Under the pieces are notes generated by a model. The model worked only from the letters and a program-made list of their open reading frames with translations, did not search any database and was not told the DNA's origin. From contig NZ_JAMBOX010000005.1 in assembly GCF_023715785.1 (NCBI RefSeq), positions 186,001 through 250,000 of the forward strand: 64,000 nt of DNA. Reading direction: 5' to 3'. Within the stretch, counting starts at the first letter, position 1. Each line of letters opens with the position of its first letter. Below are positions 1 through 8,833 of the stretch, piece after piece. The DNA comes from Neobacillus niacini. Its GTDB lineage: Bacteria; Bacillota; Bacilli; Bacillales; Cytobacillaceae. A program made the translations under genes and the position numbers.

Positions 1-1304
1 ACAAAGAATGTACTAACAAAAGGTTTTACACCGCCATGATAGGCCATTCCATTGGCGGCAGCTCCCATGGCATGTTCACGGACTCCAAAGTAAACATTAC
101 GTGCACCGTATGATTCAACTGCGTAAATTTGTTCCCCTTTAATGTCCGTCATTGTAGAACCGGAAAGGTCTGCACTTCCCCCAAAAATCGCTGGAACAGA
201 TTTTACAAAATGATTTATGGCTTCTCCACTGGCAACGCGCGTCGAAACAGCTTTTCCTGTATCAAAGGTTACTATATCTTTTGCATCGATTAGGACTTTT
301 CCATCTATAGCACTTGTCAATTGATTGGCTAATTCAGGAAATTTTCGATTATAGGATTCGAATAAGGTAATCCAGCTTTGTTCAGCATCGATCCCCTTAC
401 GCTTTAATTGTTCAAAATGGGCGTTTACTTCCTCTGGAACATAGAAATCTTCCTCATAAAGCCAGTTATAGGTTTGTTTTGTCACTTTCCCTTCTTCTAC
501 TCCCAGTGGTGCACCATGTGCTTTATTTGTTCCAGCTACCTTCGGGCTTCCATATCCAATTATCGTTCTGACTTCTATCAAGCTTGGCTGATTTGTATTT
601 TTCTTGGCTGCTTCAATTGCTTTAGAAATCGCTTCGATGTCATTTCCGTCTTCTACTCTTAAATAGTGCCAGTGTGCCGATTCCGCTCTTTTCTCAATGT
701 TTTCGGAAAAGGAAACGTTCAATTCACCATCAAGGGATATATCGTTTGAATCATATAATACAATCAGTTTTCCTAGTTTCATGTGGCCAGCCATCGACAT
801 CGCTTCATAGGAAATACCCTCCATTAAGTCACCATCCCCAACTAACGCATAGGTGTAGTGATCAATAATCGGATGTCCTTCTTTATTAAACTTTGCTGCT
901 AAATGCGCTTCTGCCATCGCCATCCCAACAGCGTTCGCAATCCCTTGGCCTAAGGGACCTGTCGTTGCTTCCACACCTGGTGTATGACCGAATTCAGGAT
1001 GTCCCGGCGTTCTGCTATTCAATTTTCGAAAGTTTTTCAAATCATCGATTGTAACCTTGTAGCCAGTTAAATGCAGCATGCTGTACAGCAAGCTTGACCC
1101 ATGGCCCGCAGATAAAACAAACCGGTCACGGTTAAACCATTTCGGGTTTTCAGGGTTGTGTTGAAGGTGTTTTGCCCATAATGCATATGTCATTGGTGCT
1201 GCCCCCATCGGGAGACCCGGATGACCAGAATTGGCTGCATTAATAGCATCAATCGATAACGTTCTAATTGTCGTAACGGCTAGATTTTCAATTGTTTGTG
1301 ACAA
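1..1304 (-). CDS. tkt: Transketolase, N-terminal 434 residues (cut by window edge)
   Basis: Transketolase moves two-carbon ketol units between sugar phosphates in the non-oxidative pentose phosphate pathway, using thiamine diphosphate. The frame is open to the left edge, so about 434 of the usual ~667 residues are present. The thiamine-diphosphate motif GDGDLMEG lies near residues 156-163, and the region 55-80 holds the conserved [14 protein letters not shown] block. The start is TTG at 1304, chosen because a GAGGAGG ribosome binding site sits eight bases upstream and translation gives the typical beginning [20 protein letters not shown]. It lies 22 bases after zwf, whose stop region holds its ribosome binding site, so rpiA, zwf and tkt are probably cotranscribed. 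Identity is very sure; the C-terminal pyrimidine-binding and C-terminal domains are outside the window. Confidence 0.97.
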   Translation of the reverse strand, partial: MSQTIENLAVTTIRTLSIDAINAANSGHPGLPMGAAPMTYALWAKHLQHNPENPKWFNRDRFVLSAGHGSSLLYSMLHLTGYKVTIDDLKNFRKLNSRTPGHPEFGHTPGVEATTGPLGQGIANAVGMAMAEAHLAAKFNKEGHPIIDHYTYALVGDGDLMEGISYEAMSMAGHMKLGKLIVLYDSNDISLDGELNVSFSENIEKRAESAHWHYLRVEDGNDIEAISKAIEAAKKNTNQPSLIEVRTIIGYGSPKVAGTNKAHGAPLGVEEGKVTKQTYNWLYEEDFYVPEEVNAHFEQLKRKGIDAEQSWITLFESYNRKFPELANQLTSAIDGKVLIDAKDIVTFDTGKAVSTRVASGEAINHFVKSVPAIFGGSADLSGSTMTDIKGEQIYAVESYGARNVYFGVREHAMGAAANGMAYHGGVKPFVSTFF

Positions 1305-1326
1305 AAGTTTTTCCTCCTCAAACTTC

Positions 1327-2829
1327 TTAGTAGTGTAGGATCTTATCCTTGCGTTCTTGAATTGGTTCATCGAGCCACCATTTAAAGCCATTTTCCAATA
1401 GTAAGCAATCAGCAGCTATAGGACCATATGAGCCTGAACGATATTCATATAAAGGTAGTTGATTCGCTTCAAATGCATTGAGAATTGGCTGAACCCATTC
1501 CCATGACAACTCAACTTCCTTCCAATGGGCGAAGAAGGTAGAATCTCCGTTAAACGCATCATAAATAAGTCTTTCATATGCTTCAGGTACTCCCATTTCT
1601 GTTTGTCCATTAGCAAGATTAATCCAAACAGGTTCTACTTTTCCATTGTTCAATGGGTTTTTACTGTTTAATTGAAAAGATATATTTTCATTTGGATTGA
1701 TTTCAATCACCAATAAGTTAGGATTTATTTGAGTATTTTTATATTCATGGTTCTGATTATTTTTAAATTCGATGACGATCCGCGTTGATTTTTCCTTCAT
1801 TCTCTTTCCAGTACGGATGTAAAAAGGAACCCCTGTCCATGACGGATGATCGATCCACAAACGAGCAGCAACAAAGGTATCAGTGGTGGAAGAAGGATCT
1901 ACCCTAGGCTCTTCTAGATATCCAGGAACTACTTGTCCATTTACCTCTCCTAAAATGTATTGGCCGCGAACAATATCATTTTGAACATCTTCCTCTTTTA
2001 TGGGCCTTAGTGACTCCATGACCTTTCGCTTCTCCTTTCTAATTTCCGCCGCACTTATATTTTCAGGTGTTTCCATTGCGGTCATCATCAGTATTTGCAG
2101 AATATGGTTTTGAACCATATCACGGATGGCTCCGGCATGGTCGTAATAACCAGCTCTTTTTTCTACCCCAACCGTTTCACTTGCTGTAATTTGGACATTA
2201 GCTATATGGTCCTTATTCCAAATGAACTGTAGAATCGGGTTGGCATAAGACAAGGCTTCAAGATTTTGCACCATTGGTTTACCTAAATAATGGTCGATGC
2301 GATAGATTTCCTCTTCATCAAAGGCACGGCTTAGTTTTTCATTCAGTTCTCTTGCTGATTGGAGATCATGACCAAATGGCTTTTCAATAATTAGTCTTTT
2401 CCAGCCGGTTGTCTGTCCCAGTCCACTATTTTTTATATTCAAGGCAATCGTGTCAAAAAACTCTGGTGCAACCGAAAGATAAAACATCCGATTTTCTTCT
2501 AAATTTAACTCCTCTTCACGCTGCCTAACTAACTGAAGTAAAGTTTGAAAATCTTCTTTCCGATTTACATCCAACATACTGTAGCGAAAGTAATCTAAAA
2601 ATTCTCCCATACTTGCTGCATCATGTTCTAGGCGGCGTGAAAAATTTAAAATAGAGTCTTTCACTTTGTCTTGGAAATCTAGATGAGAAAGTTCCCCTCT
2701 ACCAAGTCCGATAATAGAAATGGACTGTGGCAATTTTTGATCAACATACAAATTGTATAGAGCAGGGAATATTTTTCTCTTCGCTAAATCCCCTGTTGCA
2801 CCAAATAAGACAAATGTCATTGATTCCAT
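1327..2829 (-). CDS. zwf: Glucose-6-phosphate 1-dehydrogenase
   Basis: Oxidises glucose 6-phosphate to 6-phosphogluconolactone with NADP+, the entry step of the oxidative pentose phosphate pathway in the cytoplasm. The Rossmann fingerprint GATGDLAKR is at residues 10-18, the EKPFG motif near 149 and the active-site signature RIDHYLGK at 177-184. At 500 residues it has the usual family length. The frame stays open to 2892, but that would overlap the end of rpiA. I chose the ATG at 2829 because GGGGGA lies eight bases upstream, and the protein then begins just before the first beta strand, as in relatives. It follows rpiA by 26 bases and precedes tkt by 22 bases. This rpiA-zwf-tkt cluster is unlike B. 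subtilis 168, where zwf and tkt are unlinked. Confidence 0.97.
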   Translation of the reverse strand: MESMTFVLFGATGDLAKRKIFPALYNLYVDQKLPQSISIIGLGRGELSHLDFQDKVKDSILNFSRRLEHDAASMGEFLDYFRYSMLDVNRKEDFQTLLQLVRQREEELNLEENRMFYLSVAPEFFDTIALNIKNSGLGQTTGWKRLIIEKPFGHDLQSARELNEKLSRAFDEEEIYRIDHYLGKPMVQNLEALSYANPILQFIWNKDHIANVQITASETVGVEKRAGYYDHAGAIRDMVQNHILQILMMTAMETPENISAAEIRKEKRKVMESLRPIKEEDVQNDIVRGQYILGEVNGQVVPGYLEEPRVDPSSTTDTFVAARLWIDHPSWTGVPFYIRTGKRMKEKSTRIVIEFKNNQNHEYKNTQINPNLLVIEINPNENISFQLNSKNPLNNGKVEPVWINLANGQTEMGVPEAYERLIYDAFNGDSTFFAHWKEVELSWEWVQPILNAFEANQLPLYEYRSGSYGPIAADCLLLENGFKWWLDEPIQERKDKILHY

Positions 2830-2855
2830 TTTTATTTCCCCCATGTTCGTATTTT

Positions 2856-3527
2856 CTAGCCCCGGACTTTTGCGATGATGTTTTGATGACAATCGATTGT
2901 GATGACTCTGTCTGCAAAACCGACAAATAATCCATTATCCACAACGCCCGGTATCAAATTTAGCTCCCTCTCTAATGTTTTTGGATCCTTTATTTTTGTA
3001 AAAATACCATCAATAATATAGTTACCGTTATCTGTGAGAAAAGGGATCCCATCCTTTTGCCGCAGCTTCGGACTTCCCCCAAGCTCCAGAATGTGCTTCA
3101 TGGTCATTTCATATCCAAATCGCACCACTTCTATCGGCAGTGGAAAAGTTCCTAATGTCTCCACTATTTTGTTCGAGTCGGCGACGATAATAAAGGTCTC
3201 AGCTGCTTTTGCGATGATTTTCTCTCTTAAAAGGGCCCCTCCTCCCCCTTTAATGAGATTTAACTCGGAATCTACTTCATCTGCTCCATCAATGGCCACA
3301 TCAATTTTTTCAATCTCATTGATCGAAATTAGTGGAATTCCAAGTTCAGTCGCTAATTTTTTCGTATGTTCAGAAGTAGGAACTCCTTTAATGGAAAATC
3401 CTTGTTGAACAAATTCCCCAAGTTTTGAAATGGTATAGAAAACAGTCGTGCCAGTTCCTAATCCAACTACCATCCCTTCTCTCACAAAATCAACAGCTTT
3501 TTCTCCAACTTCTTTCTTTTCATTCAA
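2856..3527 (-). CDS. rpiA: Ribose-5-phosphate isomerase A
   Basis: Interconverts ribose 5-phosphate and ribulose 5-phosphate in the cytoplasm, linking the oxidative and non-oxidative halves of the pentose phosphate pathway. All three RpiA signatures are visible: GLGTGTT (22-28), DGADEVD with the catalytic Asp/Glu (80-86) and KGGGGALLREK (93-103). The length of 223 residues is normal. The start codon is TTG at 3527, preceded by AAGGGG. It is first in the rpiA-zwf-tkt cluster. The unrelated RpiB type is the one I know from B. subtilis (YwlF), so an RpiA next to zwf is a lineage-specific arrangement. Transcription may begin at the promoter ahead of the small gene at 3569-3703, which lies 41 bases upstream. 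Confidence 0.96.
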   Translation of the reverse strand: MNEKKEVGEKAVDFVREGMVVGLGTGTTVFYTISKLGEFVQQGFSIKGVPTSEHTKKLATELGIPLISINEIEKIDVAIDGADEVDSELNLIKGGGGALLREKIIAKAAETFIIVADSNKIVETLGTFPLPIEVVRFGYEMTMKHILELGGSPKLRQKDGIPFLTDNGNYIIDGIFTKIKDPKTLERELNLIPGVVDNGLFVGFADRVITIDCHQNIIAKVRG

Positions 3528-3568
3528 GGCCTTTTACCCCTTTCCATTAAGGTCTGGAGATTGCCTTA

Positions 3569-3703
3569 TTAATTTAACCATTGTTTCTTAATTTGCTCTT
3601 GTGCGATATTTAAAATCTGTTTTTCGGGTGTGTCTTTATTAACAATTACATTGGTAAGATAATTTTTTCCTTTGTAACTAAGCTTTACAGTTACTTCGAT
3701 CAT
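3569..3703 (-). CDS. BA3454 family small stress-response protein
   Basis: A 44-residue protein too short for most gene finders. Translation gives MIEVTVKLSYKGKNY at the start and ends in KKQWLN, which matches my recollection of the BA3454 stress-response family of Bacillus (short, one beta hairpin plus a helix ending in KQW). The ATG at 3703 has an excellent AGGAGTG ribosome binding site seven bases upstream. A near-consensus sigma-A promoter lies about 95 bases upstream. No terminator separates it from rpiA 41 bases downstream, so it could be the first gene of the pentose phosphate operon. The biochemical role of the family is not known to me. Identity rests on sequence resemblance, not on a search. 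Confidence 0.75.
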   Translation of the reverse strand: MIEVTVKLSYKGKNYLTNVIVNKDTPEKQILNIAQEQIKKQWLN

Positions 3704-3771
3704 AATTGTCACTCCTATCTATTTTATTTAATTTACGTTTAAGTTATTTTATTTTAACTAGTAACTTTTAA

Positions 3772-3824
3772 TAACCAAGGTTACTTTATGTATTCATAAT
3801 ACCTTTTGTCAAAATTACCGTCAA
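3772..3824 (-). promoter_or_regulatory. Sigma-A promoter with downstream palindrome, for the BA3454-type gene (and perhaps rpiA-zwf-tkt)
   Basis: On the minus strand TTGACG (3824-3819) is followed after exactly 17 bases by TATTAT (3801-3796). Just downstream lies the palindrome TAACCTTGGTTA (3783-3772), in operator position close to the expected start of transcription. The promoter match is strong; the operator role is inference. Confidence 0.6.
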
Positions 3825-3888
3825 GAAATGTATCTTGAATATGAGATATTTAATTTTTAAATACAACTCCAACTATAAAATAAAAATA

Positions 3889-3919
3889 GGGAGATAAATC
3901 AAACTATGATTTATCTCCC
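3889..3919 (-). terminator. Rho-independent terminator, 13-bp perfect stem
   Basis: Arms 3889-3901 and 3907-3919 pair perfectly (GGGAGATAAATCA with TGATTTATCTCCC), with a five-base loop. On the minus strand the stem is followed by TATTTTTATTTTAT. It insulates the promoter at 3.8 kb from transcripts arriving from 4-6 kb. The 3704-4125 gap otherwise holds the promoter, a doubtful tiny frame and a second terminator. Confidence 0.75.
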
Positions 3920-3962
3920 CATTTCTATCATTTTTTGAATCCGTTGAGAAGAAGAGTCATTG

Positions 3963-4028
3963 TTACATTAAAGAGATCACATCCTTTGTCAGAGGGATTG
4001 AATAGAGAATTTCCGTGCCTGACAGCAT
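3963..4028 (-). other. Possible 21-codon peptide between two terminators
   Basis: An AGGAGGG ribosome binding site (4043-4037) stands eight bases before an ATG at 4028, which opens a 21-codon frame. It is followed by the 3889-3919 terminator and preceded by the terminator after the lipoprotein gene, so it looks like a minimal transcription unit. No family is recognised. The good Shine-Dalgarno spacing is the only positive evidence, and it may be chance or a degenerate repeat. Confidence 0.2.
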
Positions 4029-4085
4029 TCGTCAATCCCTCCTACAAACAACGAATCAACGTATATTTCATAAGTTATTATTTCG

Positions 4086-4123
4086 CACAAAAAAGCCAGC
4101 ACAGCACATTTGTGCCGTGCCGT
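4086..4123 (-). terminator. Terminator after the lipoprotein gene
   Basis: On the minus strand GCACGGCAC and GTGCTGTGC form a nine-pair stem (one G-T wobble) around a short A-rich loop, followed by GGCTTTTTTGTG. It begins just after the stop codon at 4126. Confidence 0.7.
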
Positions 4124-4125
4124 GC

Positions 4126-4557
4126 CTATTTATCAAATAAGTTAATTTTGAAATCATCGGAAACTGTTTTGATTATTTTTTCTACATCTTCGGTTGTAAC
4201 CGTCTCCTTTTCGGCTTTTTCCTTTATGTTTAACAGGGTTTTCTCTTTTTTGTTAAGAACTTCAACCGCCACTTTCTTGGCCTTTTTTGCCAAGAATGGC
4301 GCCTCTTCATTTTTAAATTCGTCAATTTCATCTGTTAGTGTATTAATTACTTTAATAATTTGTTCTTGATCTTTAGATGATAGATTTTCTTTTTCCTTTA
4401 AAGGTTTCAAAGTATCCTTAGCATCCATGAAGGTACTTGCCAGTTCATCTGCTTTGGAAGCAAATTCGTCCGACTTTGATGAAGAAGTGTCAATTTCAAC
4501 GGAGCAGCCTGTAAGAAACATCACCAACAACAATGATAGAATGCCAAATTTCCTCAT
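4126..4557 (-). CDS. Putative lipoprotein of unknown function
   Basis: A 143-residue lipoprotein precursor. The N terminus MRKFGILSLLLVMFLTGCS is a signal peptide with the lipobox LTGC, so the mature protein should be anchored by a diacylglyceryl-cysteine to the outer face of the membrane. The rest is highly charged and probably helical: Ser/Asp-rich linker, then repeated Lys/Glu segments such as KEKENLSSKDQE and AKKAKKVAVE. I recognise no family. The frame is open to 4632, but the signal peptide and a GGGA ribosome binding site support the ATG at 4557. It lies 16 bases after the serine hydrolase gene, so the two are likely cotranscribed, and a terminator follows directly. Confidence 0.8.
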   Translation of the reverse strand: MRKFGILSLLLVMFLTGCSVEIDTSSSKSDEFASKADELASTFMDAKDTLKPLKEKENLSSKDQEQIIKVINTLTDEIDEFKNEEAPFLAKKAKKVAVEVLNKKEKTLLNIKEKAEKETVTTEDVEKIIKTVSDDFKINLFDK

Positions 4558-4573
4558 GACTATATCCCTACCC

Positions 4574-6109
4574 TTACATTTGAATAATTTTTTCATTTTT
4601 ACGTCCTCCTCTTCTTTCCTCGTATTTACCAAAAATACTTAAATACCCATTGTAAACAAGCCCTAAAAATAAGGTTACTCCAAGGCTTATTAAGCCAATA
4701 GCCCAATCATACGGATAACCATAGAAACCTATTTGAGTTGGTCTTACAAATAAAAGTAAATAGCTAATTACTACTAAAAATAAGAAGCAGATCAAACTTA
4801 TGAAAATCCGCAGCCAGCGATATTTACTGACTTGGTCCTTTCTTTTCAGTCTTTTATTAATGGCCCATAAGAATACAACAAGACCAAGGATGCTTGCTAT
4901 GAACAGAAATAACATGATAAACCCAGTCAATTTAAAAAGAGGTAGAGGAGAATCAGCCGCTTTTGCCTCCTCGCCAATCAGAATTTGCAGCATTCCTTTT
5001 GCAATGTCTTGCTTAGGTTCTGAATTGGATTCCCCAATAAGTAAAACGACGCCGATTTTGTCCTCGGGAATCAACATCATCACAGCGGACGAACCAATTC
5101 CATCGCCGCCTTTATATAGAACTTTTCGATTGGAAATCTTTCCAGCTTCCATTCCTCCGCCTGTATACTTCCACTCGTTGTTTTCCGTTGGAAGAATACC
5201 TATATAGGACGTCTTTAAAGTTTTTTGACTTAAGATCGAAGTGGAGCTATGACCTAAAATCCCAGACACATATTTAGCCAAATCTACACTATTTGTATAG
5301 ATACCGCCTTCGGGATCCTGGCTTTTTCCAAATTCCCGATAGTTTAATAGTTTCGTATTTCTAAAACCAAAGAACCAACTATATTCCTTAGCAATGTCAT
5401 TGGCCGTAAGAGATTTAAGGTCTTGACCGAAGCCTGTGTACTCCATACCTAATGGCTCGAAAATATTCCTCTTCACATATTCGTAATAGCTAACCCCTGT
5501 TACTTTTTCAATAATTAACCCTAGTGTGTTAAAGCAGGAATTGCAGTATTGAGCTTTTTCCCCTGGATTTGTTTTCATGTCAACTGTTCTTAATGCCCTT
5601 ATTGAAGCTTCTAACGAATTTTTATTTTTTTCTTCATCTATAAAAATAGCTCCGTCCGCATCAAATCGACTGACGCCGGCTGCATGTGTTAATAAATGCT
5701 GAATCGTGACTTGCTTTGATTTTTCCTCGTCTTTATAGGTAAACCATGGTAAATATTTTTGAACAGGATCATTTACATTCATTTTCCCTTGTTCCTGAAG
5801 TTGTAGAATCGCCGTGGCAGTAAATGATTTGGTTACCGATGCAATGGCATAAATTGTTTCATCGGTTGCTTTTTTTCCTAGTTTTAGATCACGGTATCCT
5901 ACCCCACTGGAATCAATCACTTTGTTATTCGAGACAATAGCATAGGAACCGCCAACTATTCCCGCATTATTAAATTGTTCATTTACAAAGGCTTTTATTT
6001 TAATTAAGTTTTTTTTCGATAAATCAACTGTTGACGCCGACGCATTAACGGGCAATAAGCTGATAGAAAAACTGAGAAACAAAAGAAAGAAAATAAGCTT
6101 TTTTTTCAT
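4574..6109 (-). CDS. Membrane-anchored serine hydrolase, class C beta-lactamase / PBP4* family
   Basis: A 511-residue secreted serine hydrolase. A signal peptide (residues 1-26) precedes a beta-lactamase-related domain (about 30-385) with the catalytic SVTK tetrad (91-94), HLLTHAAG (138-145) and the YxN element YCN (188-190). A GGDG motif stands where the third KTG-like box is expected. Three hydrophobic helices (roughly 395-415, 430-450, 460-480) and a basic tail anchor the C terminus. Relatives act as D-amino-acid peptidases or esterases on cell-wall peptides or unknown substrates; the substrate here cannot be told. The start has an AAGGAGGTCATT-ATG ribosome binding site. The lipoprotein gene follows by 16 bases. 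The upstream dyad CTTGATA/TATCAAG (6124-6162) may be an operator. Confidence 0.88.
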   Translation of the reverse strand: MKKKLIFFLLFLSFSISLLPVNASASTVDLSKKNLIKIKAFVNEQFNNAGIVGGSYAIVSNNKVIDSSGVGYRDLKLGKKATDETIYAIASVTKSFTATAILQLQEQGKMNVNDPVQKYLPWFTYKDEEKSKQVTIQHLLTHAAGVSRFDADGAIFIDEEKNKNSLEASIRALRTVDMKTNPGEKAQYCNSCFNTLGLIIEKVTGVSYYEYVKRNIFEPLGMEYTGFGQDLKSLTANDIAKEYSWFFGFRNTKLLNYREFGKSQDPEGGIYTNSVDLAKYVSGILGHSSTSILSQKTLKTSYIGILPTENNEWKYTGGGMEAGKISNRKVLYKGGDGIGSSAVMMLIPEDKIGVVLLIGESNSEPKQDIAKGMLQILIGEEAKAADSPLPLFKLTGFIMLFLFIASILGLVVFLWAINKRLKRKDQVSKYRWLRIFISLICFLFLVVISYLLLFVRPTQIGFYGYPYDWAIGLISLGVTLFLGLVYNGYLSIFGKYEERRGGRKNEKIIQM

Positions 6110-6202
6110 AATGACCTCCTTTTCTTGATACCTTAACTATAAAAATTTAAAGTCATATCAAGAAGTGAAGGATGGCTAAATCTGGGGAGGAAAAAGTCAT
6201 AT

Positions 6203-6343
6203 ATGGTAATGAAAAAGGACGGAATCATTATTTCCTCATATGCCCAAAATTTGTCCGTGTACAAACAAATTACCAACCTTTCCAATAAAATAGGAGTAAC
6301 ATTGAAATGTTCAATTTGGAGTGGTTCTATTGGGTGCTATTAA
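6203..6343 (+). other. Possible 46-codon leader ORF overlapping the hpaB start
   Basis: A frame beginning MVMKKDGIIISS runs from the ATG at 6203 to a TAA at 6341-6343. It passes through the ribosome binding site and start codon of hpaB in another frame. GGGGAGG lies 12 bases upstream of the first ATG and 18 bases upstream of the second (6209), so spacing is poor. No homology is recognised. It could be a translationally coupled leader, a remnant, or chance. Confidence 0.25.
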
Positions 6344-7790
6344 TGGAAAGGAATTCGTAGGGCGGATTGATCAGTTAAACAAAGAAATTTGGTTGGATGG
6401 GAAACGGATAGAAGGCAAATTATCCATGCATCCTGCATTCAAAGGGCTTATTAGAACAAAAGCATCCCTGTACGATTTACAGGATGCTCCAGAGTATAAA
6501 GACAAATTAACCTATACTTCTGAAGAAACAGGGGCGCCAATCGGGGTTTCTTTTCTACAGCCAAAAACAAAGGAAGACCTAAAGAAACGAAGAGGTGCAA
6601 GTGAGATATGGGCGAAGCACACAAATGGAATGATGGGCAGAAGTCCGGATTATATGAATACAGTCTTAATGGCATTCGCCTCATCTGCATTCATCTTGGA
6701 GGGTAAAGAAAATTGCTTTCCGGAGAACATTCAATCGCTTTATAACCGGGCAAAAGACAACGATTTATGTTTTACCCATACCTTCGTCTCCCCACAGGTT
6801 AATCGATCCTTAATCAATCTTCAGATCTCAAAAGAACCCATATCAGCAAGAGTAGTCGACAAGACAGAACATGGCCTGATCATTAAAGGTGCCCGTCTGT
6901 TGGCAACCCAAGGCGGTGTAACCGATGAGGTACTTGTTTATTCCGCAGGCGGAATAATCGATGAGGCGGAAGCTTTTGCCTTTTCCATCCCTTCCGATAC
7001 AAAGGGTTTAAAATTTATTTGCCGGGAGTCCTTTGTGGGGGGGGATTCTTCCTATGATCATCCATTGAGTTCACGGTTTGAGGAGATGGATACAATACTG
7101 GTGTTTGATCGTGTATTGGTGCCATGGGAGCGGGTGTTTTTTTACGATAACCCTGAAGCGGCAAATGAGTTTATGCTGCAAAGCACTTTTCATCATCATG
7201 CAACACACCAAGTGATTACAAGGCAAATTGTCAAAACGGAATTCTTACTGGGTCTTACAGATCTGCTTGCCAAAACGATTAATGTATACGGTTATCAACA
7301 AATTCAGGAAAAAATATCGGAAATTATCATCGGCCTTGAATCCATGAGGGCACTTTTAGCGAAGGCAGAAAATGATGCGGAATTGGATGAATGGGGAACT
7401 ATGGTGCCTAGTATTATTCCACTCAAGGTTGCCAGCAACCTATTTCCAAAAATATATCCGAGATTTGTAGAAATCATACAACTAATCGGTGCTAGCGGCA
7501 TGATCACACTACCAACAGAAAACGACTTTTCCTCTCCTATCAAACCGGATTTAGATGTATATCTTCAAGGAACAAATCTAAACGCCGAAGAGCGTGTCCA
7601 GCTTTTTCGATTGGCCTGGGATATGACAATGAGCCCGTTCGGTACCAGGCAAACTCAATACGAGCGTTACTTTTTTGGAGACCCTGTCAGAATGGCCAGT
7701 CATTTATACCAAAGCTATCCAAAAGATGAATTTTGCGATCGTATTTCCGAATTTTTAAATCTATCCAATGAAAAAAGCGATCAAAACTGA
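6330..7790 (+). CDS. hpaB: 4-Hydroxyphenylacetate 3-hydroxylase family oxygenase (HpaB / YoaI type)
   Basis: The large oxygenase component of a two-component, FADH2-dependent aromatic hydroxylase. Family members hydroxylate 4-hydroxyphenylacetate or other phenols at the ortho position with O2 and reduced flavin from a separate reductase. The 486-residue product covers the whole HpaB fold: an N-terminal beta domain (about 1-130), a central domain with TFVSPQVNRS, and a C-terminal helical acyl-CoA-dehydrogenase-like domain ending in SPFGTRQTQYERYFFGDP. I place the start at TTG 6330, giving MGAINGKEF as in relatives, with GGAG eight bases upstream; the GTG at 6321 lacks a ribosome binding site. 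A candidate partner reductase lies at 12555-13022 on the other strand. The natural substrate is unknown. Confidence 0.9.
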   Translation: MGAINGKEFVGRIDQLNKEIWLDGKRIEGKLSMHPAFKGLIRTKASLYDLQDAPEYKDKLTYTSEETGAPIGVSFLQPKTKEDLKKRRGASEIWAKHTNGMMGRSPDYMNTVLMAFASSAFILEGKENCFPENIQSLYNRAKDNDLCFTHTFVSPQVNRSLINLQISKEPISARVVDKTEHGLIIKGARLLATQGGVTDEVLVYSAGGIIDEAEAFAFSIPSDTKGLKFICRESFVGGDSSYDHPLSSRFEEMDTILVFDRVLVPWERVFFYDNPEAANEFMLQSTFHHHATHQVITRQIVKTEFLLGLTDLLAKTINVYGYQQIQEKISEIIIGLESMRALLAKAENDAELDEWGTMVPSIIPLKVASNLFPKIYPRFVEIIQLIGASGMITLPTENDFSSPIKPDLDVYLQGTNLNAEERVQLFRLAWDMTMSPFGTRQTQYERYFFGDPVRMASHLYQSYPKDEFCDRISEFLNLSNEKSDQN

Positions 7791-7800
7791 TCGCTTTTTT
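7771..7800. terminator. Bidirectional terminator overlapping the hpaB stop
   Basis: AAAAAAGCGATCA and TGATCGCTTTTTT pair around a four-base loop. The hpaB stop codon TGA (7788-7790) lies in the right arm. The A and T runs make it usable from both sides, so it also serves the converging subtilase remnant. Confidence 0.85.
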
Positions 7801-7808
7801 ACCTTGTA

Positions 7809-8800
7809 TTAATAGTTTAAGGCATTGACAGCATTGATTAGTCCAAACCCAGATTTCTCATCATTACCCGGTTTAAACACATCGTCCGCTGACGATTGGA
7901 TGATATGTTTTACCTGGGCAGGTTTCAATTTATCCTTGCCGTATTTCGCAATGATCACACCAGCTAATGCGGCAGTTTTGGGAGCTGCCATTGACGTGCC
8001 GGCATAATATGCATAACCGCCAGGTACAGAACTTAAGCAAAGGTAAGTATTGTCTCTGCCTGTTTTTGTCACTGGATCATAATTCGGGCCATAATCCCCG
8101 CCTGGCGCCATAACGTCAATTTTTCCTACTCCGTAGTTTGAATAGAAGGTTAAATTTTTCAACTGTCCGCCGGCGGAAACCCTAATCATCCTTTGGCTGC
8201 TTGGGCTGCGATGTGTAGCACCTTTATCGTCTCCAGATAACTTACCTGGGCTGCTAATGTCCACGCCATTATTACCTGCTGAACCAACGACTGTACCCCT
8301 TTTTGAATCGCATATTGAATGGCACGATTAAATAAATTGACATCCGCAACAATGTCCTTTGTGGCGTAGTCAGGATCCTGGAACCAGTCATAGCCGCCTA
8401 ATGACATATTAACTACATCAACATTGTCATCTGCCGCAGTCATAAGTGCCTCGGCAATGTGTGCGGTTTCAGCCCCCCCAGCATCAAGATCCACTGTTTC
8501 CTGAAAAACTGGCTTTTCCGGGTAGATTTTGTTTTGAACACCGGCCTCCTGAACTAGGTTTGACTTTTTAACCTTTTCTAAAAAGCTTGCATCTGTCGAA
8601 CTTACTTCGACTGCACCTAGCTTATCAAGCTTAGCTGTAACTTTTCCACCGGCATCCTTCAGTAATTTATCATATCCAGCAGGTAGTTTCGCTTGATCTT
8701 TAAAAATAACTATGTAGTCCTTGCTCACAGGTGCGGCAATTTTAATAGATAATAGGACCTGGTTTTCAGAAAAACTTTTATAAAAACATGAGAATAACAT
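7809..8800 (-). pseudogene. Decayed subtilisin-like (S8) serine protease
   Basis: Remnants of a secreted subtilase. Residues after about 25 of the upper frame are an I9 propeptide (KDYIVIFKDQAKLPAGYDKL...). The frame then jumps from the propeptide end directly to DVVNMSLGGYDW, so the segment that should carry the catalytic Asp (DTG) and His (HGTH) is missing. After AIQYAIQKG one base is lost: the next frame reads TVVGSAGNNGVDISSPG. Near GATH the correct continuation (IAAQAAKG) is in the first frame and then returns to the second (MIRVSAGG). The Ser box GTSMAAP and the C-terminal end are intact. The signal peptide is not recognisable and the ATG at 8800 has no ribosome binding site. Two catalytic residues are absent and about three frameshifts are needed, so this is not functional. 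Confidence 0.9.
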
Positions 8801-8804
8801 TAGG

Positions 8805-8832
8805 AAAAGGCACAGTATCCACCGTGCCTTTT
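8805..8832 (-). terminator. Terminator after the ABC ATPase gene
   Basis: AAAAGGCAC and GTGCCTTTT pair around a ten-base loop immediately after the stop codon at 8834. It separates the ATPase from the subtilase remnant. Confidence 0.7.
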
Positions 8833-8833
8833 G

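Noticed and set aside
2830..2892. N-terminal extension of zwf to 2892
   Set aside because: It overlaps the end of rpiA, has no ribosome binding site and adds residues not found in relatives.
3935..4369. 144-codon plus-strand frame over the lipoprotein gene and the gap before it
   Set aside because: It runs antisense to a gene with a clear lipobox and ribosome binding site, crosses two terminators and has no recognisable product.
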